Positions 35,895-47,224 of a stretch of 64,000 nt of DNA are shown here, in pieces (positions within the stretch are counted from its first letter, which is position 1; each line of letters begins with the position of its first letter). The stretch lies in assembly GCF_958298935.1 (NCBI RefSeq), contig NC_084940.1, forward strand, positions 22,811,146 through 22,875,145, in the 5' to 3' direction. The notes below the pieces were generated by a model. That model worked only from the letters and a program-made list of their open reading frames with translations. It made no database searches and was not told the origin of the DNA. A program made the translations under genes and the position numbers. Origin of the DNA: Phragmites australis. Lineage: Eukaryota > Streptophyta > Magnoliopsida > Poales > Poaceae.

Positions 35895-36036
35895 GGCGAA
35901 AAATAATCAGCAACAAAAGGCTGAGCGAGGCAGTCCGCCACCCCCTTAGTGGTGAGCGTAGTGGGCTCATCGGAGGCTAGGACATCCAAAGCCCCTAGCG
36001 GTGGTAGCCGGAGACGGGTTCGATCTCAACTCTCGC

Positions 36037-36133
36037 ACTTGTCCTGCAATTCTTTGACAATAATGTGTTTTCACAGAGTTAGACTCGCACTTGTCCTGCA
36101 ATTCTTTGACAATAATGTGTTTTCACAGAGTTA
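36037..36133. repeat. Two-copy 49-bp tandem repeat
   Basis: A unit starting cgcacttgtcctgcaattct occurs twice in tandem with almost no difference. Confidence 0.9.
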
Positions 36134-36320
36134 GAAAAATTCTACAACTTGTGCAGGATTAATCAAGCCTTTTGGAGCTAGTGAAACTCTACAACCTGTG
36201 CAAGATCAATCAAGCCTTTTAGAGCTAGTGAAACTCTGCAACCTATGTAGGATAGATGAAGCCTTTTGGAGCTAGTGAAACTCTGCAACCTGTGCAGGAT
36301 CGATCAAGCCTTTTGGCTCC
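36134..36320. repeat. Four-copy ~47-bp tandem repeat
   Basis: A unit around ctctgcaacctgtgcaggat followed by caagccttttggagctagtg is repeated about four times with some mismatches. Confidence 0.88.
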
Positions 36321-36460
36321 TTGACTTCCTGGCTTCCCTCGCGCTTTTTGACCGCAAGCAAGCGGAGGGTGCGTTCTATTGGCACTATTGTCATGGCTTT
36401 AGCCAATGCAGAGAAGCTCCTAGGGCAGTTATACCACATGTGAGTGTATGTGCATGTACG

Positions 36461-36560
36461 CAGGTATGTATGTATGTGTGTACATGTAAGTATGTATGTA
36501 TGCATGTATGAATGTATGTGTATGTGTATATGTATATGTATATGTATGTATGTATGATGT
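36461..36560. repeat. (GTAT)n-type simple repeat
   Basis: Imperfect runs of gtat, gtgt and atgt over about 100 bp. Confidence 0.9.
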
Positions 36561-36780
36561 ATGAATATGTATGAATAAAATTGTACTGTGCTGATTTTAC
36601 CTTTTGCCTTACAATTTTAGTCACATCAACGCTTCTTTTGTCTCCCCTATCCTGCCCCCCTTGCATTCTGTTGCTGCTAGCGGCCAGAGGGTGCAATTTT
36701 TTAGGGGTGCTTAGTTGCGTTGGGTGTGAGCAAAGCTAAACTCTTCATTGGCTAGCGGTTCAATGCAACCTCTCCGGTGT

Positions 36781-38150
36781 GAAGGCTGTGCCTTCAAGAT
36801 GCCGGGGGGAGCCATACCTCTCTAGCATGTAGCTGGAGGGTCCATTCCTCTACCACAAGGGGAGGGTTCACACCTCTCCGGCACGTAGGCTTGGCTTTAA
36901 ATATGCGGGAGGGTCCATGTCCTCACCGGTACAGAGGCTATGCCTTCAAGATGCCTGTGGGGCCATACCGCTCTGGCATGTAGGCAATACCTTAAAGATG
37001 CTAGAGGGTTCATATCCACGTTGGCACGGAGGCTATGCCTTCAAGATGCCAGTGGGGCCATACCGCTCCGGCACATAGGCAATGCCTTTACGATGCTGGA
37101 GGGTTCATGTCCGTGCCGACACAGAGGCTATGCCTTCAAGATGCCGGTGGAGCCATACCGCTCTGGCACGTAGGTAATGCCTTAAAGATGCCAAAAGGTT
37201 CATGTCCACACCGGCACGGAGGCTATGCCTTCAACATGCCAGTGGGGCCATACCGCTCCGGCACGTAGGCAATGCCTTAAAGATGCCAGAGGGTTCATGT
37301 CCACACCAGCACAGAGGCTATGCCTTCTAGATGCCAGTGGGGCCATACCGCTCCGGCACGTAGGCAATACCTTAAAGATGTCTAACGGTTCATGTCCACA
37401 CCAGCACGGAGGCTATGCCCTCAAAATGCCGGTGGGGCCACACCGCTCCGGCATGTAGGAAATGCCTTAAATATGCCAGAGGGTTCATGTCCACGCCGAC
37501 ATGGAGGCTATGCCTTCAAGATGCCTATGGGGCCATACCACTCTGGCACATAGGCAATACCTTAAAGATGTCAGAGGGTTCATGTCCATACCGGTACAGA
37601 GGCTATGCCTTTAAGATGTCGGTGGGGCCATACCGCTCCGGCACGTAGGCAATGCCTTTAAGATGCCGAAGGGTTCATGTCCACACCGGCATGAAGGCTG
37701 TGCCTTCAAGATGTCGGTGGGGTCATACCGCTCCGGCATGTAGGAAATACCTCAAAGATGCCGGAGGGTTCATGTCCACGCCGGCTCAGAGGCTATGTCT
37801 TTAAGATGTCAGTGGGGTCATACCGCTCTGGCACGTAGGCAATGCCTTAAAGATGCCAAAGGGTTCATGTCCGCGCTGGCACGGAGGCTATGCCTCAAGA
37901 TGCCGGTGGGGCCATACCGCTCCGGCACAAAGGCAATGCCTTAAAGATGCCGGAGGGTCCATATCCACACCGGCACGGAGGCTATGCCTTCAAGATGCTA
38001 GTGGGTCCATACCGCTCTAGCATGTAGACAATGCCTTGAAGATGCTGAAGGGTCCATGTCCGTACCAGCACAGAGGCTATGCCTTAAAGATGCTGGTGGG
38101 TCCATACCACTCCGGCACGTAGGTAATGCCTTAAAGATGCTGGAGGGTTT
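36781..38150. repeat. Minisatellite array, ~13 copies of a 95-bp unit
   Basis: A unit anchored on ggctatgccttcaagatgcc recurs near 36935, 37030, 37125, 37220, 37315, 37410, 37505, 37600, 37695, 37790, 37884, 37979 and 38074, preceded by a diverged copy from 36781. Each unit is itself a diverged dimer of about 47 bp: one half has ctatgccttcaagatgcc, the other caatgccttaaagatgcc. The array keeps 77-codon frames open simply because of its period and composition; these are not genes. Confidence 0.95.
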
Positions 38151-38990
38151 TTAAGACATCTCCATTTGTCGAGGTTTTTAGTTGCTATGCACTATTTGAG
38201 AAAATGTATAACCTAAGTGTTACTGTCTACTGTTTGAAAAGAGATATACCTTAAATTCTGCCATCTACTGTTGAACAGAGATATGACTTAAGTTTTGTCG
38301 TCTACTGTTGCCTGTGAACAGCTGATGGCAGTAGATAATATCCCTAGCTCAGATGATTATTCTCAGCATGCGTCAACCTAAGGCTATTAGGAAGCCATGT
38401 AAAGGTTGAAAGTAACTGCAATGCTGAACTGAAGAGGAGAACGGTGTGGCATACCTCGTTGTCAGTGGGAGTTCAGGCGTGCTAACTCAAGTGTGAGCTA
38501 ACTCAGGCTTGTGCAGCCTCCAGCCTACAGGCTAGAGACGGAGCTGACGAGGCTGGAAGGGCTCGCGTGCGCGCCCGGATATTGTCCATGCGAAGCCCGG
38601 TCTCAACCACTCCTTGCTGTAAGGCTCACTCAATGTCCTGCTTCCTGCATATGGAAAACAAAGAAGGCTATGCGCCCATGCATGCACATCACAGAAAACA
38701 AGAGCCACATGCTGGCGTGGTGCTTAGCGGCTTAATGTTCTGCTCCTTATGTGTGATGGAATGAGTGCAAGCACGATCACATGCCACTAGCATCTTTGTT
38801 TATTGCAGGCGCGTGTGCTCACCCAACATGTCACTGGCTAGCATCTAGTCATGCCATGTTGTTCATGTCGAGGTAGCGAAGAGCGGCACGCACATCGCAT
38901 CCGCTTGGGTTGCGGCGGTGACTTGGCGACCGGTTGCGACGTTGGCCTTTTGTGCACTACCTACACGATGATGGGCTTCTTCAAGCAGCA
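38151..38990. other. Unassigned non-coding sequence beside the array
   Basis: The segment 38170-38330 has three loose copies of a phrase like gtctactgtttgaa...agatat. The rest has only short frames without domains. Confidence 0.4.
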
Positions 38991-39475
38991 CGAGTGCTCC
39001 TCCATGAGCATCTGAGAATGCGTTCTGCTCTCTTGATGTCCTCTCGACTCCCTTCCTCTCATGGCTTTTTGTATCAGACCTCCCCACGACCGACGCGTTA
39101 TTGGAGCACGAAGGTGTGCCCCGCATAGATACGGCGAGAGCCCCGCTCATAAGAGGAGGCTCAAGCTTGGAGAGGAACCGTGAGCCGAGAGAAGAGAGTG
39201 AAAGAGAAGCCTCGTTTGTGTATCTGTGGAAGTTTTTGTAATAGCGAAAACCTCTGGAGCCTCCTCTCCTGCCCTTTGAGAGCTTATTTATAGAAAAAGG
39301 GGTAGGAAAAATTACCAATTTGTCTCTAAGATATTATGTTACAATCATATGCATAGAGGGGTATTTTGGATATTTTATCCCTTTACATACTACATGTTTG
39401 CTTGAATACTATGATAGCTATAATAATACACAATATGTCATCTAAATATCTCTAGACTGAGACGTTCCCCCAACA
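38990..39475 (-). mobile_element. LTR-like end with promoter
   Basis: On the minus strand the sequence starts TGTTGGGGGAACGTC at 39475, a common LTR start. A TATA box (TATAAATA, 39285-39292) lies about 180 bases in. The remainder is GC-rich. No partner LTR, primer binding site or coding region is found, so the element may be a truncated or non-coding (LARD-like) retroelement that includes the repeat array to the left. Confidence 0.45.
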
Positions 39476-39908
39476 TGTGCGTAGCAGTAACAAAATCGTC
39501 TGCATGACTAGCTAGCTAACTAGCTGGAATTAAGCTTGATTAGCCAGACACTAATTACACATCAACTAACCATGCATATTAACTCTCTAGGTACATATAT
39601 ATTTGTGGCTGTACCGTTCAACGTTATATTTGCAATCAGCCAAGATGCATTGGGACTTGAGTTTAAGATTCTGGTGTCGTCTTTAAGCAGAAGTCGACGC
39701 CTTTTTGGCCAAATAGATAGGCCAGTATGATCCGGTTGATAGGATGCATGCTACACAAAAGAAGCCCAACATGAACTGGAATTTTCTTTATACTTTTCAA
39801 GGAGGTCTTTCTTTTCGGCCAGGAAACAAACAAGAATGACTATTGGAGAAACGAGACATCTCTATTATCTTTAAAGAAGAAGTCAGGCACCAAAACTTGA
39901 GTTGGAAA

Positions 39909-39965
39909 TGACTCGAACACGAGTGGTACGGTTCTACATCTGCAACTCTCACCACCTGAGCTAGT
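39909..39965 (-). repeat. tRNA-like A-box/B-box module
   Basis: The minus strand has TAGCTCAGGTGGTGAGAG (A-box like) and GTTCGAGTC (B-box like) with starts 45 bases apart, the spacing of a tRNA gene. This suggests a tRNA-derived SINE head. No complete tRNA fold is evident. Confidence 0.5.
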
Positions 39966-40788
39966 TTTCGTCCATTTTCGATCGGGAACAGTGTACTCTT
40001 GAATGTTGATCGACATCAGAGAAGGCTCTTCTTTGGTCTTCGGAAATAAACCTCACTGTGGCGGGTTCCTTCACAAGTTCAGAACCCCCTGCGCTGATTC
40101 ATCATCGTCAAAAAACTGTATCAACAAAGGAAGAACAACTGGCCACCAAAACTACAGCGAATAGATTGTCGATTTGATGATGGGTAGTACCGTCAAACAT
40201 GCATATCGGTAGGGACGGTGTGATGGATCAACTAAAACGGTTGAACAAAGTTGATCAAGCTTAGCTATGTCTATGATACTAGTATACTATATACATGGCT
40301 ATTAGTTGGTAAATCGTTTTATTAAACCAGTCAATTGCTAGTTATTTCAAGTTTATATATCTCCAACATGCACGTACGCAACGCATGCAACTAATGATCA
40401 GTCACCTGTTTATGGAAGATGCTGAAGATAATTGGTTTTCGATGCATAGCTGCTGCATATATATACACTACTATAGAGAGTCTCATCTCACATGCCTCAA
40501 AGAAACCTCATCATCTCATATGGTTTGCAAGCCGCCACAGTAATATTATCAGAGATTATCATCAATTATCTCACACGGGTATTTAGCCGCGCAGATAATC
40601 TCTACCTCCCACAGTTCGCGGCTAGAACTGTGGGGATACATTTTTCCAGAGGCTGAAAAAGCCAAAAAAAAAACAGGAAAATGGCCAAAAAAAAAACAAT
40701 TGGGTATACCCAGGTCACCCAGGCATCACATCAGTCAACCCCTCTTTTTAGTTCGTCATTCTCTTAGTATGTTTGCAAATGTGTCGCT

Positions 40789-40850
40789 TGAGATTCAAAC
40801 TCGACAACATCATACCTGAGGCACAAACCTATTACCATTGAGCTAGCTTG
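40789..40850 (-). repeat. tRNA-like A-box/B-box module
   Basis: The minus strand has TAGCTCAATGGTAATAGG (A-box like) and GTTTGAATCTC (B-box like), starts 45 bases apart. It is similar in design to the modules at 39909 and 26551. Confidence 0.45.
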
Positions 40851-41930
40851 TGTTTCACGCCAGGATTCCAGCATATATTCCTTTTAACCTGTTATTACTA
40901 CATTTATTTGGAGCTAAAATTTGAAGTTACACACAATCAAAATTAAAACACATGTCAAATTTGAATCATACCTTCACTTACAAATTTAAACAAAATAATG
41001 AATTTAAAGACACAAGGGACTTTAATTTAATAACATATCTTTTCATTATACACAAAAGAAGATCAGTACATGATAACGATATTTCAGCATATCACATACA
41101 CACTACATTATCCTACACTTTTCTAGCCTACTGTTGTGGTCATTATCGCTGCTGAGCTTTTTCAATTTAAACAAAACAAAGATCAGCTATACAAAAGATC
41201 AAGATTACACAAAATCCCTCATCCTCATGCCAATGAAGGAACACAATCAAATTTTAAATAAAAAATCTTTGAAAGTATACTTTCACCATCAATTTCTCAT
41301 ATAATATATTATCAATTACTACAAAATCCATATCTTATTAAAAGATCTATGAAATATGAATTTATTGATACAACTTTTATACACTAAATATGCAAATAAT
41401 ATAATTTGACTAGTTGTTGATCAAAAGTTATGAAGTTTGTCATTTTCATATCCTAATACGCCCTATATTTTGAAATATAAGGAGTAATACGATAACTTGG
41501 CTCCAAAACTTAAACACAAGATAATTTAAATACAAGATAGTTAAAACACAAGAATGAATTTTTATCATACATTCACTTAGATATTTAAACACAAGACTTA
41601 ATAACTGCACAAACACAAGAGGATTTAGGCCAAGTTAACCGATCTTTTCATTAATTTACACAAAAGAAAGATCAGAAGAAAAGGACATCTAGTTACACAT
41701 GTAAAAACCCATCTGGATCTCAAAAATCTGCTAAAACCAAATTAATTTGTTAAAATTTGAATTAGCGACATCGTGCATGCATGCATCACCTACACTAGCC
41801 TAGCATATTCATGCCTAAAGTAAACTAGCTTAGCCCTCTTCACCGGTGGGTCCCCATCATCGGTTATGACCTCTTTGTCGATGTTGTCATCGCCCTCGCC
41901 GTAGTTGTCATAGCTATCGTTGCAGCTTCC

Positions 41931-42229
41931 CTAACCACCGCCTTGGTCGTCATAGCCCTCAAGCCTGTCAACCTTGTTGTCGTTGCCATCCTCATCCTCA
42001 TTGAAATGGAGTGGCTTTGGCTCCTCGTCCGAGGGCGGCATCAATGGGCAACCCTTCAACCAATAGTAGTACTTGATGTCACCCTCATCCTCCTCCTCAT
42101 ACTCATTGAAGTATTCACTCATCTCCTCATCGGTGGAGAGCCGCTCCACCTCCTCCTCCTATGAAATCATCAGGGACAAGTTAAAGTAGCGCCCCACTGG
42201 CTCTGTAGAAGGCAGTGTCGGTGCGACCA
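41931..42229 (-). pseudogene. Acidic hypothetical protein with a premature stop
   Basis: An ATG at 42229 opens a frame (MVAPTLPSTEPVGRYFNL) that meets a TAG after about 23 codons. It then continues for over 70 residues (ERLSTDEEMSEYFNEYEEED, IKYYYWLKGCPLMPPSDEE) rich in Asp and Glu, to a stop near 41931. Weak continuation (DDGDPPVKRAK) lies at 41830-41870. I recognise no domain; similar acidic proteins are carried by grass transposons. It is probably a transposon-borne pseudogene. Confidence 0.45.
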
Positions 42230-43061
42230 TGACGAGCAAGGGTGGTGGAGAGGAATTGATCAGAATGTGGCAGATGGAGATGCGGCGCTATGAAGAATGC
42301 AGCCGGATTGGGGGTTTTTTGCAGAGAAATGTGAGAGGACGGATCTGGCACGGGAGAATGTGAGACAAAGAGTATTTATTACTCAAGGCCTCTCTCTCAC
42401 CGTGTGAGCCTGTCTGAAATAATGTCTCTCACTATTTCAAACCGGAGCCATGAGAGACCGATACGATCCTCATTGAAGTGGAACCATGAGAGCCATGAGA
42501 GACCAGATGCACAACTGCACCACTCGTGATCGAGTCATTTCCAATTTGAGTTTGGGTGCCTTACTTCTTTGGTCTTCGAGAAAAAAACTCATTGTGGCCA
42601 GTTCCTTCAAAGTTCAGAACCAAGCACTGATTCATCATCATCTAAGTTATATCAATAATAGAAGAAGAAATTAGCCATCAAAATAGCAACTAAATTGTCG
42701 ATTCGATGATGGTGCGCTGGGTGTTGTCAAACATGCATGTCGGTAGGGACGGTGTGATGGATCAACCAAAAAGTAGAACAAATTTGTTGATCAAGCGAAA
42801 CCAGTCAATTACTAGTTAGCTCATGCTTATATATCTCCAACATGCACGCAATGCATGCAACTAATAATGATCAGTCTCCTGTTTATTGAACATGTTGAAG
42901 ATACTGTGACTGGTTTTCGATGCATGGGTGCTGTATATGGTACGACGTGCAACCAGCTTGAATCAACATGATACCTAGCTTAATTGTCCTGATTTTCCAC
43001 ATTTAGTTAGTTATTGGGGTGCACATGGCTAATCGAGAAATTGGGAACTGAAATGAAAGCA

Positions 43062-43095
43062 ATCTCTCTCTCTCTCTCCCTCTCTCTCTCTCTGG
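43062..43095. repeat. (CT)n microsatellite
   Basis: About 33 bp of CT repeats with one ccc interruption. Confidence 0.95.
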
Positions 43096-43989
43096 AAAAT
43101 CAGTGATACTAATTCATGCCACACAACTTTTCTCAAGGCCTTCTCTTGCTGAAACTCTTAATTCATCAATGAATTATTGGTCCATTCCTAAGGGCTCCTT
43201 TGAAGAAAATCTAACACAAAGTCCAATTTGTTGAGACTCTTTTTCAAGTCTTTCGTCTCATTATAAATTCCCCTGCAGAAATTTTTCACATTACATCCAA
43301 ACGGTCATTTCCTGCAATTGTCATGCATTTTGCAACAGCGAGTGATGTGCATAGATGTAATGATTTTGATTGCTAATCGATGCCAACGACCTGTTTAATT
43401 ACCGGTTGATTCCCCAACTAATTTGGTGCGATGTTAATTTGTTTGTTTCTTTAATTGCATTGCACGCACGTACGTTCAGCATTGCTTAATTAACAATACT
43501 AGCATGTTTCAGATGGCATGGACGGTTAAGAGGTCTAATATATTTATGTCGATTCAGACTGGTTGCAAGCTGCAATGACTAGCTAGCTACAGCCTAGAAA
43601 GTCGTGTACGCAGTTGGCACATACACGTCGACGATTTTGTTCAGAGCTTTTGCTGCTGCTTCTTGTTATGCCTATCATTCACATGTTTGGTCCGAGTTGC
43701 AGCTGCTCTATATATACTATCCGACTTTTTTCCAGCTTTGTTGTGTTTGGAAAAGGGGATCCAAAGTTGGACCAAACCATATAAAGCTTAGGGGCCGAGG
43801 GTCTGGCCCAATAACCAGTGAAAGAACCCCTTAAGTAATATGGCATGGAGCTAGGATTTGCAACCAACCCGAGGCGTAAGAGCACATCAGTTTTCTTCTT
43901 CTAGCTCTGCCCGCCCTCTATACAGGCCCCTCTATGGCGATAAGGTGGGCACTGATATGCATGCTAAAACTAAAGAATTTAAGAACATA
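43096..43989. other. Intergenic, no gene recognised
   Basis: Short frames only (e.g. 43604-43834). No motif or transposon terminus seen before the CACTA start at 43990. Confidence 0.35.
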
Positions 43990-44979
43990 CACTTCTAGAG
44001 AAAATATTTGTGCAGATGATTCAGAACCCCGTATGAGATGCTTTTTTTAAACTACCTGTGAAAAATTGTCTGTATGAATCTGGATTTTGAACCGTGTGTA
44101 CAAAAGATTTATACAGACGGCTCCAATAACGAGCCGTCTGTACTATAGAATATCACAGACATGTGATAAAATAATAGTACAGACGGCTACAGTTTTGAGT
44201 CGTCTGTGATATAGTAGCAGTACAGACGGCTACAATAATAAACCGTCTGTATTATAGGACAGTACAAATGGCTCTAGTTGTGAGCCGTCAGTGAACCAGG
44301 AACATGAGCCATATGTTGTGCATTTGTACAGACTGTTGTAAGTCTAGAATCATCTATACATTCATGTATACAGTACTAAATTCATATATTACTGAATGTA
44401 AACTGACATATCGACAACAAATCGTATATACAACAGTAAAATATCATACACATAGCAGATCATTTGTATTCAAACTCCATACACACAGTAGATCATACAC
44501 AGAGTAGATCAAACATCTTCATTCAATGTCAAAAGTCACAAATATCATGCAAAGTTATACACATAAACAGAAGTAAAATATCAATATTACAATGCTTCAC
44601 AACATTTGCAAAGCATTCTTTCTTGAGTCAACTCCATGCCTAACAATATATAAACCAACAAATTAGCTTTAGCACACTGAATTAAAAGGAAGTAATGAGT
44701 TGATTTGCTTCATTTTCTATATCATTAGACATAAAGGTATAATACATCAATAGACTGCAAGATGCAAGCATTTTCAATATATTGAAATGATCAGCTTCTG
44801 TTGAGATTACATACCTTGGCTCCTAAAGTTATCACGATCATGAAATTCGCCGCTCTCCTTTTATGATCTACGCATATATGAAATGGATGAGTCATTTTTT
44901 AATATACATAAGATTGTCCTTCGCGAGATTATTTGTAGAAAATTTATATGTCTGTACAAGAAAATTAAAATAGTTAGGT

Positions 44980-47125
44980 GCAGCGATAAAAAATACATTT
45001 TAATATATTATAATTACACTAACCAGAGGATATACTGGTGGCTAGAGTCAAGGATTTGCATCATATACTGGGCAATATAGAACCAACAGAGGTTGGTGCC
45101 CTGTGGCTGCTTGTGACATTGCAGAAATTTGTGCACGGTACATTTAGTTCTATGGAATGCATATTATAATGGTAAATTGATGTGAGATGAAGGAATTATT
45201 ACTAGGAACTGATGTTGGTGGGTCGCCGATGGTTTATCTCTCCGTACAATCCCGTCCATCGAAACATACTTTGCAAACGCCCTTGTAAACAAGTATGTCA
45301 GATCTGAATACCTCTTTGGGTCGTAGTACATCGAGTCGAGGTATATGCAGTACTGATTATGTGTATAGATACAATGGTCTCAGTAGTCATACGGTAGAAG
45401 AATAAGATCCTTCGATCCACAGAGAGTGAACATGGCCTCCGCGATGTATTTCTCAACCTCCCCTGGAGACCAAGTGATCGTTGACCCACATATGACATGT
45501 GGGTCAAGGAATCCAATTCTCAGATTCTCTCTTCTGGCTTCTTGAATCATAACTCTATACATAAGAGTAATGTAGATGAATGAGCGTATCAATGAGTTAG
45601 GCGGTTCATTAAGCATAGACCATGATTAATAACACTTACAATATCCAGCATCTCATTAGATTGACGTCCAGCTTGTCACAATGGTAGAAGAGGAATAAAT
45701 CCTCGAAGGTCACAAGGAAGGTTCCAGCTGGTTCCAGAAAATGTTGTCGTTGGTACTTAGCACTGAAAAAAGGAGAAATATGTTTCTCCTCATGAATCCT
45801 CTTCATGTATAGGTCATGCAGAATCATACTTGCTCAGCCCAATTTCTCTAATGCTTTATTGCTCAGTAACAGCTGGTCTGCCACGTAGGTGTTTGACAGA
45901 GGTTCTTCTTCTACCTCCTTTCTCTTGTCCTTCTATTTGCTAGCTCTATGCTTTCCGGGAGATGCTATTTTGGCAGACTATTGGCCAGTTTTGCTGGACA
46001 ATTGTTATTCCTGATGTGGTGCAGAAGGAGATTTAACCTTTGGTGGATCATGATGAAAAGAGAAGTCGATGCTGTCGTGTACTGGAGACAGAGGCTGCGG
46101 AGGCGGTGGAGGAGCAACTAGTGTTATGAACTTCTTCAACCACTGGATGAAGGAGTGGACAGCCTCCCCAAGTATTCTGACGTCATCCTCTAGGGGAATA
46201 GGAAGTGGGAGGGACGTGTAATTCCTGTATACCATGTCCACTGACACCCTAGCGCAACCAGGCTGTAGCGGGACTCCGTGGATTGTCTATTCCCCACCAC
46301 ATGAGAACGCCAAGCCTGTGCCAACCTCAATGATGTTATCGGAGCCACTAGTGGTGGGTAGTATGAGCTTGCACTTGGTGGCCACCTCTATATCGTCGAC
46401 GGGGTATCTCTCACCAGAGACCTCTTTTGGAATGTTGTCGACGGGGTATGTCTCACCAAAGACCTCTTTTGGACTGTCGTCGACCGGGGGGGGGGGGGGA
46501 GGGGGTCACCTTCAAATCTACCAATAGGGAAGTCATGTTGATCGAGCATGATATCTAGAGCGTTATCTTGTGCAGATGTGCAGCTGCTTCGGTACCGAGC
46601 CGGTGGAGATTCAATTGTCATGGCTACATCCTGTTGTCTCATAGTCCGTACTCACTCCTCAACCCGTTGTTCCATCCTTTCTGCAAGCAAATCCATCTAT
46701 TCTTTCATCCTTTCTTCGACCTTAGCGACAATCTCCATTCTCATCTATTCACGCTCAACTGCTTCACGCTCAACTTTGTTTCTCCTTCGGCTCCTATATG
46801 AATCGACATCGTCAGGGAATCTCATCTTCCATGGAACAAAAACACCTATGCCACGCATGCGACCCGGGTGCTCTTTGTTCCCCAAAGCTGAGGTTAGTAT
46901 GTCTTTTTTCCGAGATGGTTGGAATGATCCTTAAGTGAATTCTTCCAAAAGTTACAGGATCCTTTGAGCCACTTGCTCGATTTCTAGCTTCTTGAAGATG
47001 ATGGAACCATCAGACGAGCGTACGGTCCTTCCTCGGAACCAATTCCGAGCCTGCCTCTCTAGGATCTAGGAAAATAGTGTAGAGCGATTCTCCCGAGCTA
47101 CCTGCTCATCCTCCTTGTCCCAATC
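44980..47125 (-). pseudogene. Ulp1-like (C48 peptidase) gene of CACTA element
   Basis: Reading down the minus strand, about 47100-46935 gives RNWFRGRTVRSSDGSIIFKK, a segment shared by grass CACTA proteins, with two in-frame stops. 46642-46005 gives proline-rich linkers (e.g. LVAPPPPPQPLSPVHDS). 45827-45636 gives RQHFLEPAGTFLVTFEDL. 45616-45380 gives YIAEAMFTLCGSKDLILLPY, and about 45340-45180 gives YLDSMYYDPKRYSDLTYLF. 45145-45050 gives CHKQPQGTNLCWFYIAQYM. The last block keeps the likely catalytic Cys (codon at 45086-45088), unlike the copy at 17-1622. Stops and separated blocks suggest a pseudogene, though some breaks may be introns. Confidence 0.7.
46396..46485. repeat. ~45-bp tandem duplication plus poly-G run
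   Basis: Two copies of a unit with cgacggggtat...tctcacca...gacctcttttgga are followed by a run of 14-15 G at about 46485-46499. Confidence 0.85.
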
Positions 47126-47224
47126 CAACTCTTTGCACGTGTACCCACTGGTGCTGCCTGTGGGGTTGCGTGTTGCGTGACTGGCATACCCTTGTTAGCC
47201 TGACTCTGCTGCTGAAATTTCTCA

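Larger units (their letters stand above)
28526..35990 (-). mobile_element. Ty1/copia retrotransposon, 5'-truncated and interrupted
   Basis: Minus-strand order is gag (35894 downwards), zinc knuckle and protease start, a 2982-bp inserted solo LTR, rest of protease, integrase, reverse transcriptase, RNase H and a 3' LTR (28526-28802). That order (integrase before RT) defines Ty1/copia. No 5' LTR or primer binding site is found beyond gag; sequence changes to tandem repeats near 36037. Several stops, frameshifts and a 62-bp duplication break the polyprotein. Confidence 0.88.
40467..42400. mobile_element. Probable CACTA-like element
   Basis: It begins with CACTACTATAGAGAG at 40467 and is followed by internal repeats (gataatctctacc, tatcagagattatc) at 40530-40620. 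It interrupts a copy of the local duplicated segment, and a non-host-like acidic ORF lies near its right end. A matching right terminus was not found, so class and right edge are tentative. Confidence 0.4.
43990..47210 (-). mobile_element. CACTA element with Ulp1-like gene, minus orientation
   Basis: The left end at 43990 (CACTTCTAGAGAAAATAT) is a near-consensus CACTA terminus. Subterminal repeats around tacagacggct and its complement agccgtctgt crowd 44115-44300. The interior holds a Ulp1-like gene read on the minus strand and, at its 5' side, a fragment typical of grass CACTA proteins. The right terminus is not visible and may have been lost where hAT sequence starts at about 47225. Confidence 0.7.

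Noticed and set aside
36940..37648. Four 77-codon frames with nearly the same protein sequence
   Set aside because: They are products of the 95-bp tandem array; each frame is open only because of the repeat period, and none has a start context or domain.
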